Shown here: positions 43,632 through 54,023 of the stretch, in pieces
Layout of the letters: every line of letters starts with the position of its first letter
How positions within the stretch are numbered: position 1 is the first letter of the stretch
The notes under the pieces: generated by a model
Told to the model about the DNA's origin: nothing
Seen by the model: only the letters and a program-made list of their open reading frames with translations
Databases searched by the model: none
Program-made: the position numbers and the translations under genes
From: Bacteroidales bacterium
Lineage (GTDB): Bacteria > Bacteroidota > Bacteroidia > Bacteroidales > UBA4417
Direction: 5' to 3'
Assembly: GCA_016707785.1 (NCBI GenBank)
Contig: JADJGZ010000032.1
Coordinates: 1-64,000 of the forward strand
Length of the DNA stretch: 64,000 nt

Positions 43632-46600
43632 ATGAACAATGAAAATGATCATATACCCGGGCGCCCCAAGTCGACAGAGAATTTAGGTGGAAAGGATTTA
43701 CTGGAGCTTTATTTCAAGGATCCGTCCCTCGGTCTGATAGAACAGGCTCTAAATCCTGATGCAAAAACTGAAAGGGGATTGCCAAGGATCAGATTGTCAG
43801 GCTTTGTCGGATCTTCTGCTTCACTTTTTTCTGCTGCAGTATTTTCGAAAATTCCTGTCGTCCACTTGGTCATCCTTGCAGATAAAGAGTCGGCCGTCTA
43901 TTTCTGCAATGACCTGGAAAACCTTCTTGGGGAATCTGAATTCAGTTTTCATAAGAAGCAGGTTCTGTTATTCCCCACTTCTTACAGGAGGCCCTATGAA
44001 GTTGAGAAGACTGACAACAGCAATGTACTGATGAGAACTGAGGTTCTTAAGCGACTGAGCACACGTTCCACCAAAACACTCATTGTTACCTATCCTGAAG
44101 CCTTATCAGAAAAGGTAGTCACCAGGAAATACCTCGAAAAGGCAACAATGAAACTAAAGCGAGGTGAAACCGTTGACCTTGATTTCATGTATGACCTATT
44201 GGACCAGTATGGGTTTGACAGGGTGGATTTTGTTGCTGAGCCCGGACAAGTTGCTCTGCGTGGAGGAATCATTGATGTCTTTTCCTATACTAACGATTAT
44301 CCATACCGCATTGAATTTGCAGGCGACCTGGTAGATTCCATCCGAAGCTTTGACCCTGCCAACCAGCTATCCATCGACAAACTGGATCATATCACCATTG
44401 TCCCTAATGTTCAGGATCGCCAACTACAAGAAAAAAGGGAGTCGTTCCCGGAATTCTTACCACAAGGGACTATTATCTGGTTATATGACACCGCTTTTAC
44501 CCTGGACCGGCTTGACCTTGAATATGCCAAAGCTCAGAAGGCATTTGAAGCACTTACCGGGGAGATGGCTCACCTGGAGCCTGATGAGTTATTCATTGGG
44601 AAAGATGCTTTTCAAAAGGTACTCACCGGGTTTCCGATCATAGAATTTGGGAAGCATTCGATGTTCCAAGCCACACTTGAACTCGAATATCATACCAGTC
44701 CCCAACCTTCCTTTAATAAAAATTTCGATCTTCTGCTGGCCAACCTTATGGATAACGCATCCAGGGGAATTAAAAACAGGATCCTGGCAGACAGTCCAAA
44801 GCAGGTAGAACGAATCTATACCATTCTTGATGACCTGGTTAAAAACCGTGACAACCAGGAAGATCTGGATGTTGCAGTTATACACCTTTCGCTTCATGAG
44901 GGCTTTGTGGATAACGACAGGAAGATCGCCTGTTACACCGATCACCAGATTTTCGAAAGATACCATAAGTTTCACCTGGCAGAGAGTTTTAGCGGGAAGC
45001 AGGCATTAACCCTTAAAGAATTGTATGACCTGAAACCGGGTGATTATGTAACACATATCGATCGTGGGGTTGGAAGGTATGATGGACTTGAAAAGATCAA
45101 TAATAACGGACGCTGGCAGGAAGCGATAAGGATTATTTATTCGCATGATGACTTGCTCTATGTGAGCATCCATTCCCTTCACCGGATATCAAAATATTCA
45201 GGGAAAGAAGGTTATACCCCTTCTTTGGACAGGTTAGGTTCCAATGCCTGGAATAAATTAAAAGCCAAAACCAAGGCAAGAGTCAAAGATATTGCCAAGG
45301 ATCTGATCAAGCTATATGCGCAACGGCGATCAGCGGAAGGTTTTGCTTTTACTCCTGACACCTATCTTCAGCATGAACTCGAAGCTTCCTTTATTTATGA
45401 AGATACACCTGATCAGGTAAAGTCAACGGTTGACGTGAAACGTGATATGGAGGCTCTGCATCCTATGGATCGGTTAATATGCGGGGATGTGGGTTTCGGT
45501 AAGACTGAGATTGCAGTACGTGCAGCCTTTAAAGCTGTGACCGACAGTAAACAGGTGGCATTGTTGGTTCCCACAACCATCCTGGCTGTTCAGCATTATA
45601 AGACATTTCGCGACAGGCTGAAGGAATTCCCTTGCCGCGTCGATTATATAAACAGGTTCAAGTCGCCGCAGGAACAAAAGGCAACACTGAAGGACCTTGA
45701 AGCCGGGAAAATTGATATCCTGATTGGAACTCACCGGTTGCTGAGCGCGGATATTAAGTTTAAAGACCTGGGGTTGATGATCGTAGATGAAGAACAGAAG
45801 TTTGGTGTAGCTGCAAAAGAAAAACTCAAACAGATCAAAGTCAATGTTGATACGCTTACACTAACTGCTACACCAATTCCCCGTACTCTTCAGTTCTCAC
45901 TGATGGGTGCCCGTGACCTAAGTATTATCAATACTCCTCCACCCAACAGGTATCCCGTTCAGACAGAGTTGCATGCCTTTAATGAAGAGATTATAAGAGA
46001 TGCTGTGATGTATGAACTCTCCAGGGGCGGGCAGGTGTTTTTTGTAAACAACCGGATTCAGAACATCATCGAAATTGCCGGACTGGTTCAGAGGATTGTG
46101 CCCGATGCCAGGATAGCTATTGGCCATGGACAAATGGACGGTCATAAATTGGAGAAGGTAATGCTGGGATTTATTGAAGGCGATTTTGATGTTCTGGTTT
46201 CAACTACCATTGTAGAATCAGGATTGGATATTCCTAATGCTAACACAATCATCATCAACGATGCTCATCATTATGGATTGAGTGACCTTCACCAGCTTAG
46301 AGGGAGGGTTGGCCGTTCCAACCGTAAGGCTTTCTGCTATTTGTTGGCTCCACCTATGAGTGTGCTGACTGATGAAGCCCGGAAACGCCTTAAAGCAATT
46401 GAGGAATTCTCTGAGATAGGCAGTGGTTTCAATATTGCCATGAGAGATCTCGATATCAGGGGTGCAGGGAATATCCTGGGAGCAGAACAAAGTGGCTTTA
46501 TTACTGAAATTGGTTTCGAAATGTATCAGAAAATCCTGGATGAAGCCATTCATGAGTTGAAGATTTCTGATTTCAGTGATCTCTATCCGGCTGAGCAACA

Positions 46601-47057
46601 AAAGGACTTTGTAAGAGAATGCCAGATTGAAACCGACCTTGAGATATTGATTCCCGATGATTATATAGCCAATATCACTGAACGATTAAGTTTGTACAAA
46701 GAACTCGACAATACCGAGAATGAAGATGCCCTGCTGGCTTTCCAGGATCGCATCATCGACCGCTTTGGCCCTGTACCTGCAGAAACCCAGGAATTATTCA
46801 ATGCCATCCGGTTACGTCGTTTAGCCAAGGAACTCGGAATGGAAAAACTTGTGTTGAAAAATGGTATCATGACCGGCTATTTTGTTTCCAATCAGGAATC
46901 ACCTTATTACCAGTCTGATGTTTTTACTGCAGTTCTGCGTTATGTCCAGGCTAATCCTCGGGATTGTAAAATGAAAGAAACCCATCAGAAACTGGCATTG
47001 ATATTCAGCAGTGTTTTGAATGTCAGTAGTGGACTCGACCGGTTGAGGAAGATTTGA
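43632..47057 (+). CDS. mfd: Transcription-repair coupling factor
   Basis: A 1141-residue SF2 translocase that removes stalled RNA polymerase and recruits UvrA to transcribed-strand damage. The N-terminal UvrB-like part has FLLP-type residues in GFVGSSASLFSAAV and YRRPYEVEKTDNSNVL. The RNA-polymerase-interacting (CarD-like) domain begins near residue 465 (GDYVTHIDRGVGRY). Walker A GDVGFGKTE is at about 618, the DEEQ box IVDEEQKFGV near 717, TLTATPIPRTLQFSLMGARD after it, and GRVGRSNRKAFCYLL near 890. The C-terminal TRCF domain closes the protein. The length matches the family. The ATG at 43632 is preferred; upstream residues are unlike Mfd. Confidence 0.97.
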   Translation: MNNENDHIPGRPKSTENLGGKDLLELYFKDPSLGLIEQALNPDAKTERGLPRIRLSGFVGSSASLFSAAVFSKIPVVHLVILADKESAVYFCNDLENLLGESEFSFHKKQVLLFPTSYRRPYEVEKTDNSNVLMRTEVLKRLSTRSTKTLIVTYPEALSEKVVTRKYLEKATMKLKRGETVDLDFMYDLLDQYGFDRVDFVAEPGQVALRGGIIDVFSYTNDYPYRIEFAGDLVDSIRSFDPANQLSIDKLDHITIVPNVQDRQLQEKRESFPEFLPQGTIIWLYDTAFTLDRLDLEYAKAQKAFEALTGEMAHLEPDELFIGKDAFQKVLTGFPIIEFGKHSMFQATLELEYHTSPQPSFNKNFDLLLANLMDNASRGIKNRILADSPKQVERIYTILDDLVKNRDNQEDLDVAVIHLSLHEGFVDNDRKIACYTDHQIFERYHKFHLAESFSGKQALTLKELYDLKPGDYVTHIDRGVGRYDGLEKINNNGRWQEAIRIIYSHDDLLYVSIHSLHRISKYSGKEGYTPSLDRLGSNAWNKLKAKTKARVKDIAKDLIKLYAQRRSAEGFAFTPDTYLQHELEASFIYEDTPDQVKSTVDVKRDMEALHPMDRLICGDVGFGKTEIAVRAAFKAVTDSKQVALLVPTTILAVQHYKTFRDRLKEFPCRVDYINRFKSPQEQKATLKDLEAGKIDILIGTHRLLSADIKFKDLGLMIVDEEQKFGVAAKEKLKQIKVNVDTLTLTATPIPRTLQFSLMGARDLSIINTPPPNRYPVQTELHAFNEEIIRDAVMYELSRGGQVFFVNNRIQNIIEIAGLVQRIVPDARIAIGHGQMDGHKLEKVMLGFIEGDFDVLVSTTIVESGLDIPNANTIIINDAHHYGLSDLHQLRGRVGRSNRKAFCYLLAPPMSVLTDEARKRLKAIEEFSEIGSGFNIAMRDLDIRGAGNILGAEQSGFITEIGFEMYQKILDEAIHELKISDFSDLYPAEQQKDFVRECQIETDLEILIPDDYIANITERLSLYKELDNTENEDALLAFQDRIIDRFGPVPAETQELFNAIRLRRLAKELGMEKLVLKNGIMTGYFVSNQESPYYQSDVFTAVLRYVQANPRDCKMKETHQKLALIFSSVLNVSSGLDRLRKI

Positions 47058-47142
47058 TCTTTTTTGTATATTTAATACCTTGATGGATTATCAGACAGAA
47101 CAACTCAATTAGGTCTTTCATTCTCTTCTTTTTACTGGTTTG

Positions 47143-48825
47143 ATGAAAATTACTAATAAAGATATTCACCATAGAGGCTTATTGAGGATCTGGCTTTTAA
47201 CTATCAGCCTGATTGTCCTTTCTTTATTTGTGAGAGGTGGTGAAGACCCTGTTCTATCCATTGTCAGGAATATAAAAATGGCCCAGAGAGGCTCCCCGGA
47301 TTCATCGCTGGTATATGCCAACCTTGCTTACCAGTCCTCATTGCTGATTGAGAATGATACATTGATCGCTAAGTCACTGTCCGCTTTGGCTAATGCATAT
47401 TATTCTGCCGGGAATTCTGTACTTGCACTGGATTACTTTTTCAAATCGCTTCAATCTATTGAAGATTCCAAAGTCTATCCTGAAAGAGGACGATTAGAGT
47501 CGCTTCAGGTCCACCTCTATAGTGGAATTGGAGCCTGCTACTTCGATCTGAAAATGAAGGAGTTGGCTTTGAAGTATTTTGAAAAATCATTATCACTTAT
47601 AAATGAAACCAATCGTAGCATTCCTGGTTCTTTTAGCAATCATGTTGAAATGATAATTCTTTATAATACGGGATCTCTGTATTTGCAAATGAACCAGTTT
47701 AATAAATCAGAAGAGTTTTTTAAGAAGGTGGAAAAGCTCAATCGAATCGTTAAGGATAGTTCCACAATGGCAGGGTTGTTATCGAATAATGGACTCATCC
47801 TGAAGGAAAGAGGGGAACTGGATAAGATTCTTCCACTTTTTATGCAGTCGAAGGCAATATGGGAAGCCCTGGGATCCAGTAAAGGTGCCGTAACTGTCTA
47901 TAATAACATTGGTGAGTATTATATGATTATTGGAAATGAAGATGAAGCCGTTTTCTGGTTTAAAAAAGCGATCTCTATAGGTACTGAGTGTGGAGCGATG
48001 AGATCTGTTCAGCTGGCAACAGATTTTCTCACAAAGGTGTATGTTAAAACTGGCAACTTTAAGGATGCATTCCTGATGCAGCAACTCAACGGGAAATTAG
48101 CTGATAGTATTTTTAATAGTGAAAGTGTTACAAACCTAAGTAAGTTTGCTATTCAATATGAATTTGATAAGCAGATCAAACAACAGGAGAGCATTCAGCA
48201 GGAAGCCCTGAAAGAGCAAAAGCAAAAAAAACTGTTCTACCTTTTGTTGGCTGCGCTTTTCTTCCTTTTATTCATCATCCTGGGCCTTTTTCTGCTTAAT
48301 CAGCGATCAAAAACTCAGAATGCACAACTGCGCAGGGATCAACTCGATCTTGAAAGCCGGAATTTAAGGCTGGAAAAGGAAAAATTGCAACTTGAACTTG
48401 AATCAAAGAGTAAAGAGTTGGCAACCAATGTTATGTATCTTGTCCAGAAGAATGAATATATCACCGATCTTGCTCAAAAACTGGCTTCCTATCGCAAACA
48501 ATGGCCTGAAACAGAAGTTCAAATTTTGGATCAATTAATCCGTGATTTACATTCCAATACGAATGATAAAGTATGGAAGGAATTTGAACTCAGATTCCAG
48601 GATGTACATCAGGATTTTTATAACAGACTAAATGCCCGGTTTCCTGACCTCTCACCCAATGAGAAAAAATTAGCTGCTTTTCTCAGGTTAAATATGACAT
48701 CAAAAGATATTTCTGCCATAACATTCCAATCTCCGGAGAGTATAAAAATAGCCAGATCCCGACTCAGAAAAAAGCTGGGATTGATCCAGGAAGATAATCT
48801 TATTAGTTTCCTTGATTCTATCTAG
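47143..48825 (+). CDS. Membrane-anchored TPR/LuxR-like HTH regulator
   Basis: A 560-residue protein. A signal/anchor segment at the N-terminus is followed by about six tetratricopeptide repeats (about 60-310; e.g. SALANAYYSAGNSVLALDYF, YNTGSLYLQMNQFNKSEEFF). A membrane span lies at about 366-387 (LFYLLLAALFFLLFIILGLF), then a long coiled coil (390-430). The last 65 residues are a LuxR-type helix-turn-helix: LSPNEKKLAAFLRLNMTSKD, then SAITFQSPESIKIARSRLRK. There is no kinase or receiver domain, so it is a one-component regulator tied to the membrane, as is common in Bacteroidota. The nearby T9SS gene is a possible target. The ATG at 47143 is used rather than a TTG one codon earlier. Confidence 0.9.
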   Translation: MKITNKDIHHRGLLRIWLLTISLIVLSLFVRGGEDPVLSIVRNIKMAQRGSPDSSLVYANLAYQSSLLIENDTLIAKSLSALANAYYSAGNSVLALDYFFKSLQSIEDSKVYPERGRLESLQVHLYSGIGACYFDLKMKELALKYFEKSLSLINETNRSIPGSFSNHVEMIILYNTGSLYLQMNQFNKSEEFFKKVEKLNRIVKDSSTMAGLLSNNGLILKERGELDKILPLFMQSKAIWEALGSSKGAVTVYNNIGEYYMIIGNEDEAVFWFKKAISIGTECGAMRSVQLATDFLTKVYVKTGNFKDAFLMQQLNGKLADSIFNSESVTNLSKFAIQYEFDKQIKQQESIQQEALKEQKQKKLFYLLLAALFFLLFIILGLFLLNQRSKTQNAQLRRDQLDLESRNLRLEKEKLQLELESKSKELATNVMYLVQKNEYITDLAQKLASYRKQWPETEVQILDQLIRDLHSNTNDKVWKEFELRFQDVHQDFYNRLNARFPDLSPNEKKLAAFLRLNMTSKDISAITFQSPESIKIARSRLRKKLGLIQEDNLISFLDSI

Positions 48826-48967
48826 AAATTTCAGGTTTAAATTTGTTTTTAATTAAAGAGCTATTAATCAGCATAATAGATTGATTATTTTTTTAATAAT
48901 ATATTTATTTTTCTAGATGTTAACCTTTTGTTACCCTTGTTTTAGATATTTCTGTTAGCATTGATTA

Positions 48968-48975
48968 TATTTTTG
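48968..48975 (+). promoter_or_regulatory. Candidate -7 box for the small ORF and T9SS gene
   Basis: TATTTTTG matches TAnnTTTG, 22 bp ahead of the ATG at 48998. It supports the short frame as the first gene of a two-gene transcript. Confidence 0.4.
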
Positions 48976-48997
48976 AACATCTATTCCAAATGTTCAG

Positions 48998-49204
48998 ATG
49001 AATAAAAAAACGGTAACTGATTCTAACCATTCAGCGGAAGACCTGGATGTTCTCCTTCAGCAATTGAGGGAGGAGAAGGAAGCTTTGAATAAGCTGCTGC
49101 TATATATTGAGCAGAAAAGCAATTCTGGCCGCAAGCCTGGTAAAGAACCAGGTCTTGATAGTGACCAGGTTATCAATGGAATAAATCGAACCGATTCAGT
49201 CTAG
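48998..49204 (+). CDS. Small coiled-coil protein of unknown function
   Basis: 68 residues, with a heptad-like helix (DVLLQQLREEKEALNKLLLY) and a Gly/Lys-rich tail. No export signal and no known domain. It starts 22 bp after a -7 box and ends 26 bp before the T9SS gene, which favours a real gene. Because it is short, confidence is moderate. Confidence 0.5.
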   Translation: MNKKTVTDSNHSAEDLDVLLQQLREEKEALNKLLLYIEQKSNSGRKPGKEPGLDSDQVINGINRTDSV

Positions 49205-49230
49205 AAAACTAACTTCTTAATGTTAATAAC

Positions 49231-52128
49231 ATGAAAAAACTACTTATTATTTTAATTTTGAATTGCCTGGTTTTTGCCATTTGGGCCCAGGTTCCGGCAT
49301 TCCCGGATAGTACCTTCAATGGTACCGGAAGGAAGGTATTCTCCCTGGGTTCCAATGTTCTCAATTATGGAGATAATATCACCCTTCAGCCTGATGGTAA
49401 GATTATTATGACAGGGGCTACTTTTGATGGTGGGCTGGGTGGATTGACAAAACTGGGTGTTTGTCGGCTCCTTCCGGATGGAGCGTTTGATCCAACTTTT
49501 GGAGTTGGTGGAATCAGTAAGGTGGATCTTGGCACACTGGGTTATAATGGTGGATTTGAGCCTGAAATCGTCCTTCAAAGTGACGGGAGCATGTATATCA
49601 ATGGTTTTACCCAGGATGGTGCAGGAACCGGCGATGATATGCTGATCTGTAAGTTACTGGGTAATGGAAATCTTGACCCTTCATTTGGAACAGGTGGGAA
49701 AGTTTGGGTGGATCTGTTTGGTGGCGGCTCACCGGATGCTGCCTATGCCATTACAACTGATGCTTCAGGCAATGTATATGCCTGTGGTTCAACACGTACT
49801 GGAGGAACGCCTTTCACAAATGATGTTGCTGTCATCAAATTATCGCCTGCCGGAGTGCTTGATCCCTCCTTTTCAGGCGATGGGAAGATGCTCCTCGATG
49901 TTAGTGGGAACTGGGACTTTGCTTATGGTATCCATGTTCTTTCCAATGGTAAGATAATTATCGGAGGCTATGCAGGTCTTCCTGCTAACTTTTTTGCCCT
50001 CCGGCTATTACCTGATGGCTCCTATGACAATTCCTTCAGTGGGGATGGGAAAGTTACTGTCGATATTTTCGGACAGAATGTTGCAGATGAAGTATGGGGA
50101 ATGTCAGTGGATCCTGATGGGAAGATACTCCTGGTGGGTGATGGAATTGATGCGAGCGCAGGGAGTATTTCCAAAGGGGCTATTGTAAGGCTTACTGCTG
50201 ACGGAGTTCCTGATGTTACGTTTGATGGGGATGGAATAGCCACTTTTGCCTTATCCACCTCTTACAATGTACTCAGGAGTATAACCAGGCTGTCGGATGG
50301 ACGGTATGTTGCTGCTGGTGAGGCTGCTGTGAACATGGATAAGGATTATTTTGTAGTGCGTGTGATGAGTGATGGATCGCCTGATGTCTCCTTCAATACA
50401 ACAGGTATGTATACCCTCGACCTCACCGGACTGGGTAATGATGATTTTGGTTATGGTCTTGCCATACAACCTGATTCAAAAATACTGGTATCAGGAAATG
50501 CAGCTATCAACGAGTTTTCTAATCAGAAATACTCCATTGCCAGGATCATGTCACCTGGTGTGCTGGCCAGTTTTTCACCTTCTTCAGATCTGATCTGTAG
50601 CGGAAACCAGGTGCAGTTTACCAGCTCTTCCATGGGGGAAGGACTTTCCTTTCAATGGACTTTTGAAGGAGGGTCTCCAGCTACATCTACTCTCGAAAAT
50701 CCTTTAATTACCTATTCAATGCCGGGTATTTTTGATGTACAGCTCATCGTATACAACAGTGAGTATTCCGATACCTTATTCCTTGAAAACCTTATCGAGG
50801 TAATCACCATTCCGCTGTCACCCTCCACTCCTGCAGGATCTTCTACCACTTGCAACCTTCAAACGTATCAATATTCTGTTGATCCGGTTGCTACCGCCAA
50901 CTCTTATGCATGGTCACTGGAGCCTTCAACAGCAGGTTTTCTAACACCTTCGGCCAATACGGCAACTTTTACTGCCGCAACCAGCTGGACTGGGTCTTTT
51001 ACTTTGAAGGCAAATGCTACCAACCAATGTGGAACCAGCAGCTGGTCAGTGCCTCTGAATGCGACTGTTAACCATATGCCCAATACATATATGATCAATG
51101 GAACCGGTGTGTATTGTGAAGGAGGAACTGCAAGCATCACTTTATCCGGCTCAGAAACGGGAGTTGATTATGAATTATATCTTGATAATGCCCCTACGGC
51201 GAACATCCTGCCAGGAACCGGTGCCAGTCTGGAATGGAACAATATTTCCACCCAGGGATTTTATACTGTAAAAGCAAATACTGCCTTCTGCATCCAATCA
51301 ATGGCAGGCCAGATCTTTGTATCAATGCTATCTGCGCCTGTTCAGCTGACACAGCCTTTAGGACCGACCAAGGCTTGTAATAATCTGAATTCCCTTTATT
51401 CAACTGAAGGAGGATCCCCCAGCGATTTATATGTTTGGACTATGATTCCAGCTGAAGCCGGAACTGTGTTAAGCAACGGAATGCAAGCAGAAATTGATTG
51501 GAGTGAGGATTATACAGGAATAGCAACATTGTCTGTCCATGCTGAAAATAGCTGCGGAGAAGGAACTGAATCAGAATCCCTCGAAATTGAAATAGGTGCG
51601 GCTACTATTCCACAAGTTACAGGATTAGAAACTGCCTGTATCGGTTGGACTTTACCCTACGAAACCACTGCCAATCCGGGGAGTTCCTATAACTGGCAGG
51701 TAACTGGAGGTACAGTTGTTTCAGGCTCCGGAACTCCACAGGTTAATATTTTATGGGGAACAGCAGGTGCCGGCACTGTAATTGTCACTGAAACCAATGC
51801 CGCAGGTTGTGATGGTTTGTCACAGACTTTTACGGTGGAGGTTGATGCCTGCGTTGGATATACTGAAATGGAATCAAAAAGAAGCCTCAATGTTTTCCCA
51901 AATCCTACCGAAGGTGCTATCACTATCGAAGGATTAAATGTACTTGATGGAAGTTCAACCCTGAGTGTACTTGATTTATCAGGAAAAGTACTGATTAAGA
52001 AGTCCCTGGCATCTGGAATTGAATCATTTGTGATGGGCGAAACCAGCTTGCTATCTTCCGGGGTTTATATTATTGAATGGATGGAAAAAGGTGTAATCCA
52101 GGGCAGGAAGATGTTCATTAAGAAGTAA
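49231..52128 (+). CDS. T9SS-exported beta-propeller/PKD surface protein
   Basis: 965 residues. Signal peptide (MKKLLIILILNCLVFAIWAQ). Residues about 25-435 are tandem delta-60-type repeats (DUF5122 propeller), each with a core such as LQPDGKIIMTG, LLPDGSYDNSFSGDGKVTVD, LQSDGSMYINGFT. A PKD-like domain follows at about 450-530 (FQWTFEGGSPATSTLENPLI), then three or four similar Ig/PKD-like units with paired Cys. The C-terminus is a T9SS sorting domain with VFPNPTEGAI and LLSSGVYIIEWMEKG. No catalytic residues were seen; a binding or structural role at the surface is likely. A terminator follows. Confidence 0.9.
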   Translation: MKKLLIILILNCLVFAIWAQVPAFPDSTFNGTGRKVFSLGSNVLNYGDNITLQPDGKIIMTGATFDGGLGGLTKLGVCRLLPDGAFDPTFGVGGISKVDLGTLGYNGGFEPEIVLQSDGSMYINGFTQDGAGTGDDMLICKLLGNGNLDPSFGTGGKVWVDLFGGGSPDAAYAITTDASGNVYACGSTRTGGTPFTNDVAVIKLSPAGVLDPSFSGDGKMLLDVSGNWDFAYGIHVLSNGKIIIGGYAGLPANFFALRLLPDGSYDNSFSGDGKVTVDIFGQNVADEVWGMSVDPDGKILLVGDGIDASAGSISKGAIVRLTADGVPDVTFDGDGIATFALSTSYNVLRSITRLSDGRYVAAGEAAVNMDKDYFVVRVMSDGSPDVSFNTTGMYTLDLTGLGNDDFGYGLAIQPDSKILVSGNAAINEFSNQKYSIARIMSPGVLASFSPSSDLICSGNQVQFTSSSMGEGLSFQWTFEGGSPATSTLENPLITYSMPGIFDVQLIVYNSEYSDTLFLENLIEVITIPLSPSTPAGSSTTCNLQTYQYSVDPVATANSYAWSLEPSTAGFLTPSANTATFTAATSWTGSFTLKANATNQCGTSSWSVPLNATVNHMPNTYMINGTGVYCEGGTASITLSGSETGVDYELYLDNAPTANILPGTGASLEWNNISTQGFYTVKANTAFCIQSMAGQIFVSMLSAPVQLTQPLGPTKACNNLNSLYSTEGGSPSDLYVWTMIPAEAGTVLSNGMQAEIDWSEDYTGIATLSVHAENSCGEGTESESLEIEIGAATIPQVTGLETACIGWTLPYETTANPGSSYNWQVTGGTVVSGSGTPQVNILWGTAGAGTVIVTETNAAGCDGLSQTFTVEVDACVGYTEMESKRSLNVFPNPTEGAITIEGLNVLDGSSTLSVLDLSGKVLIKKSLASGIESFVMGETSLLSSGVYIIEWMEKGVIQGRKMFIKK

Positions 52129-52161
52129 GACTTTGCAGTTGTTACCGGAAGAGCAACAACG

Positions 52162-52193
52162 AGCTGGACTCCAACCTGGAGTTCAGCTTTTTT
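52162..52193 (+). terminator. Intrinsic terminator after the beta-propeller T9SS gene
   Basis: AGCTGGACTCCA (52162-52173), loop ACC, TGGAGTTCAGCT (52177-52188): a 12-bp stem with one mismatch, followed by a T-run. Confidence 0.88.
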
Positions 52194-52223
52194 GTTTTAT
52201 ACAAACTAGCTAAATATTATTTA

Positions 52224-52231
52224 TAGCTTTG
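52224..52231 (+). promoter_or_regulatory. Candidate -7 box of the subtilase gene
   Basis: TAGCTTTG matches TAnnTTTG, 51 bp before the chosen ATG at 52283. It overlaps the upstream in-frame start at 52229 and so supports the later start. Confidence 0.4.
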
Positions 52232-52282
52232 TGTTTTCAACATCAACATAAAGTATTCATTGATTCAAAATCAGATTTTCCA

Positions 52283-53890
52283 ATGCGAAAAATAACTATC
52301 CAGGTTTTTCTCCTCCTAATTCTATTGATACCAACGTTTACCCAGGCACAGAATTTTTACTGGGTAAGTTTCCGCGACAAGTCTGACACTGGCTTCAATC
52401 CATATGAATATTTTGATAGCAAAGCCATTGAGCGTCGAATCAGGAATGGAGTACCGATTAATGACCGCACCGACTGGCCGGTAAATGAAAATTATATTGA
52501 AACGGTTCAGCAGGGAGTTTCTACCCTGGTTTTCACAAGCAGGTGGTTCAATGCGGTGGTTGTGGGGGCGAATGAAATTCAAGCAGAGGTGATCCGTCAA
52601 CTTCCATTTGTAAGTTCTGTTGAGATGTTACCTTATATGCAGACACTTCTTGCCTCATCGGTTGATTATGATACAATTCTTGATGAAGAGGATGCATCTT
52701 TGTTGTCGTGGCAACTTAAAAGCCTTCAAGGCGACAAATTTTCCGAAGCAGGCATTGATGGGAAAGGGGTAAGGATAGCCATTTTTGATGTTGGATTTCC
52801 CGGAGTAAAGGAAAATCCCGCTTTCGAGAAAATATTCCGTGAAGGCAGAGTCATTGCAACCCGCGATTTTTCAAAGAGGAAAGGGGAGGATGTTTTCTGG
52901 GGGAAAAGCCATGGAGCTCATGTTTGGTCATGTATCGCCGGGCAGGTTGGGGATATCAGGATGGGTTTGGCCACAGGTGCTGAATTCCTGCTGGCAAAAA
53001 CTGAGGTGGATCGTGAGCCTTTCTCGGAAGAGCTTCACTGGATGGCAGCCGCTGAATGGGCCGATAAAAACGGGGCTGATATTATCAATAGCTCCCTGGG
53101 ATATACCCAAAAAAGATATTTCCCCTGGGATATGGATGGAAAAACAAGTTATATCTCAAAAGCGGCAAATATGGCGGCAAGGAAAGGAATACTCGTGGTG
53201 AATGCAGCTGGTAATGAAGGAACCAACGACTGGGGAACCATCGGTACACCTGCTGATGCTGATAGCGTTCTGGCAATCGGAGGTATTGACCCTGAAACCG
53301 GATATCATACTTCTTTCAGTTCGTATGGGCCCTCTGCTGATAAAAGATTGAAGCCTAATGTCAGTGCTTTTGGCCATGTCATTGTTTCCGGAGAGTCTGG
53401 TTTCTCCAATAGCACCGGTACTTCCTTTGCTTCCCCATTGGTTGCAGGATTTGCAGCATGTGTGCTTCAACTCTGGAAAGAAACACCTTGTATGGAGCTT
53501 TTCCATTTAATTGAAAAATCCGGGAACCTATACCCTTATTTCGACTATGCTCATGGTTTTGGTATGCCTCAGGCAGGTTATTTTACGGGGAAGCAGGTGT
53601 TGCCACCTGAACCAACGTTTACCTTCGTTGAGTCTGAAGATTCTGTCAAGGTGATGGTTAACAATAAGCTAATTCCTTCCCAGGAATGGCAATACGATAA
53701 GTGGTCAGATGGTTCAATACTTCGTTCTAATCTTTATTATAACATTACCAATGCTAAAGGTGTTATTGATTCCTATTATGTGGTTGATGTTACGGAGGAA
53801 GAAGTACTGGTTATTGACCGAAGTGAATACCTGGAAGGGGAGACCTTAGTGGTCCATTTTGCCGGGCATACAGCTTCCATTAAACTATAA
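52283..53890 (+). CDS. Secreted S8-family serine protease (subtilase)
   Basis: 535 residues. Signal peptide (ITIQVFLLLILLIPTFTQAQ). Residues about 25-125 form a propeptide-like region. The protease domain has all three catalytic residues: Asp169 in IAIFDVGFPG, His210 in SHGAHVWS and Ser381 in GTSFASPLVAG, with the oxyanion Asn311 in NAAGNEG. HGAHVWS differs slightly from the usual HGTHVAG. The C-terminal 110 residues are beta-rich but lack a clear PNP-type T9SS motif, so the export route is uncertain. It follows the T9SS gene after a terminator and has its own -7 box. Confidence 0.93.
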   Translation: MRKITIQVFLLLILLIPTFTQAQNFYWVSFRDKSDTGFNPYEYFDSKAIERRIRNGVPINDRTDWPVNENYIETVQQGVSTLVFTSRWFNAVVVGANEIQAEVIRQLPFVSSVEMLPYMQTLLASSVDYDTILDEEDASLLSWQLKSLQGDKFSEAGIDGKGVRIAIFDVGFPGVKENPAFEKIFREGRVIATRDFSKRKGEDVFWGKSHGAHVWSCIAGQVGDIRMGLATGAEFLLAKTEVDREPFSEELHWMAAAEWADKNGADIINSSLGYTQKRYFPWDMDGKTSYISKAANMAARKGILVVNAAGNEGTNDWGTIGTPADADSVLAIGGIDPETGYHTSFSSYGPSADKRLKPNVSAFGHVIVSGESGFSNSTGTSFASPLVAGFAACVLQLWKETPCMELFHLIEKSGNLYPYFDYAHGFGMPQAGYFTGKQVLPPEPTFTFVESEDSVKVMVNNKLIPSQEWQYDKWSDGSILRSNLYYNITNAKGVIDSYYVVDVTEEEVLVIDRSEYLEGETLVVHFAGHTASIKL

Positions 53891-54023
53891 TTCTTAACAT
53901 TCCAACGATTAATAGTGCAGCGATCCTGCAAATAATAATAAATAGATGGGAGTTCTCATGGTAAGTTTAACAAACTATCCTCCCGAATTTCCGGAATTAA
54001 TTACAGATGAAACAAGATATTTT

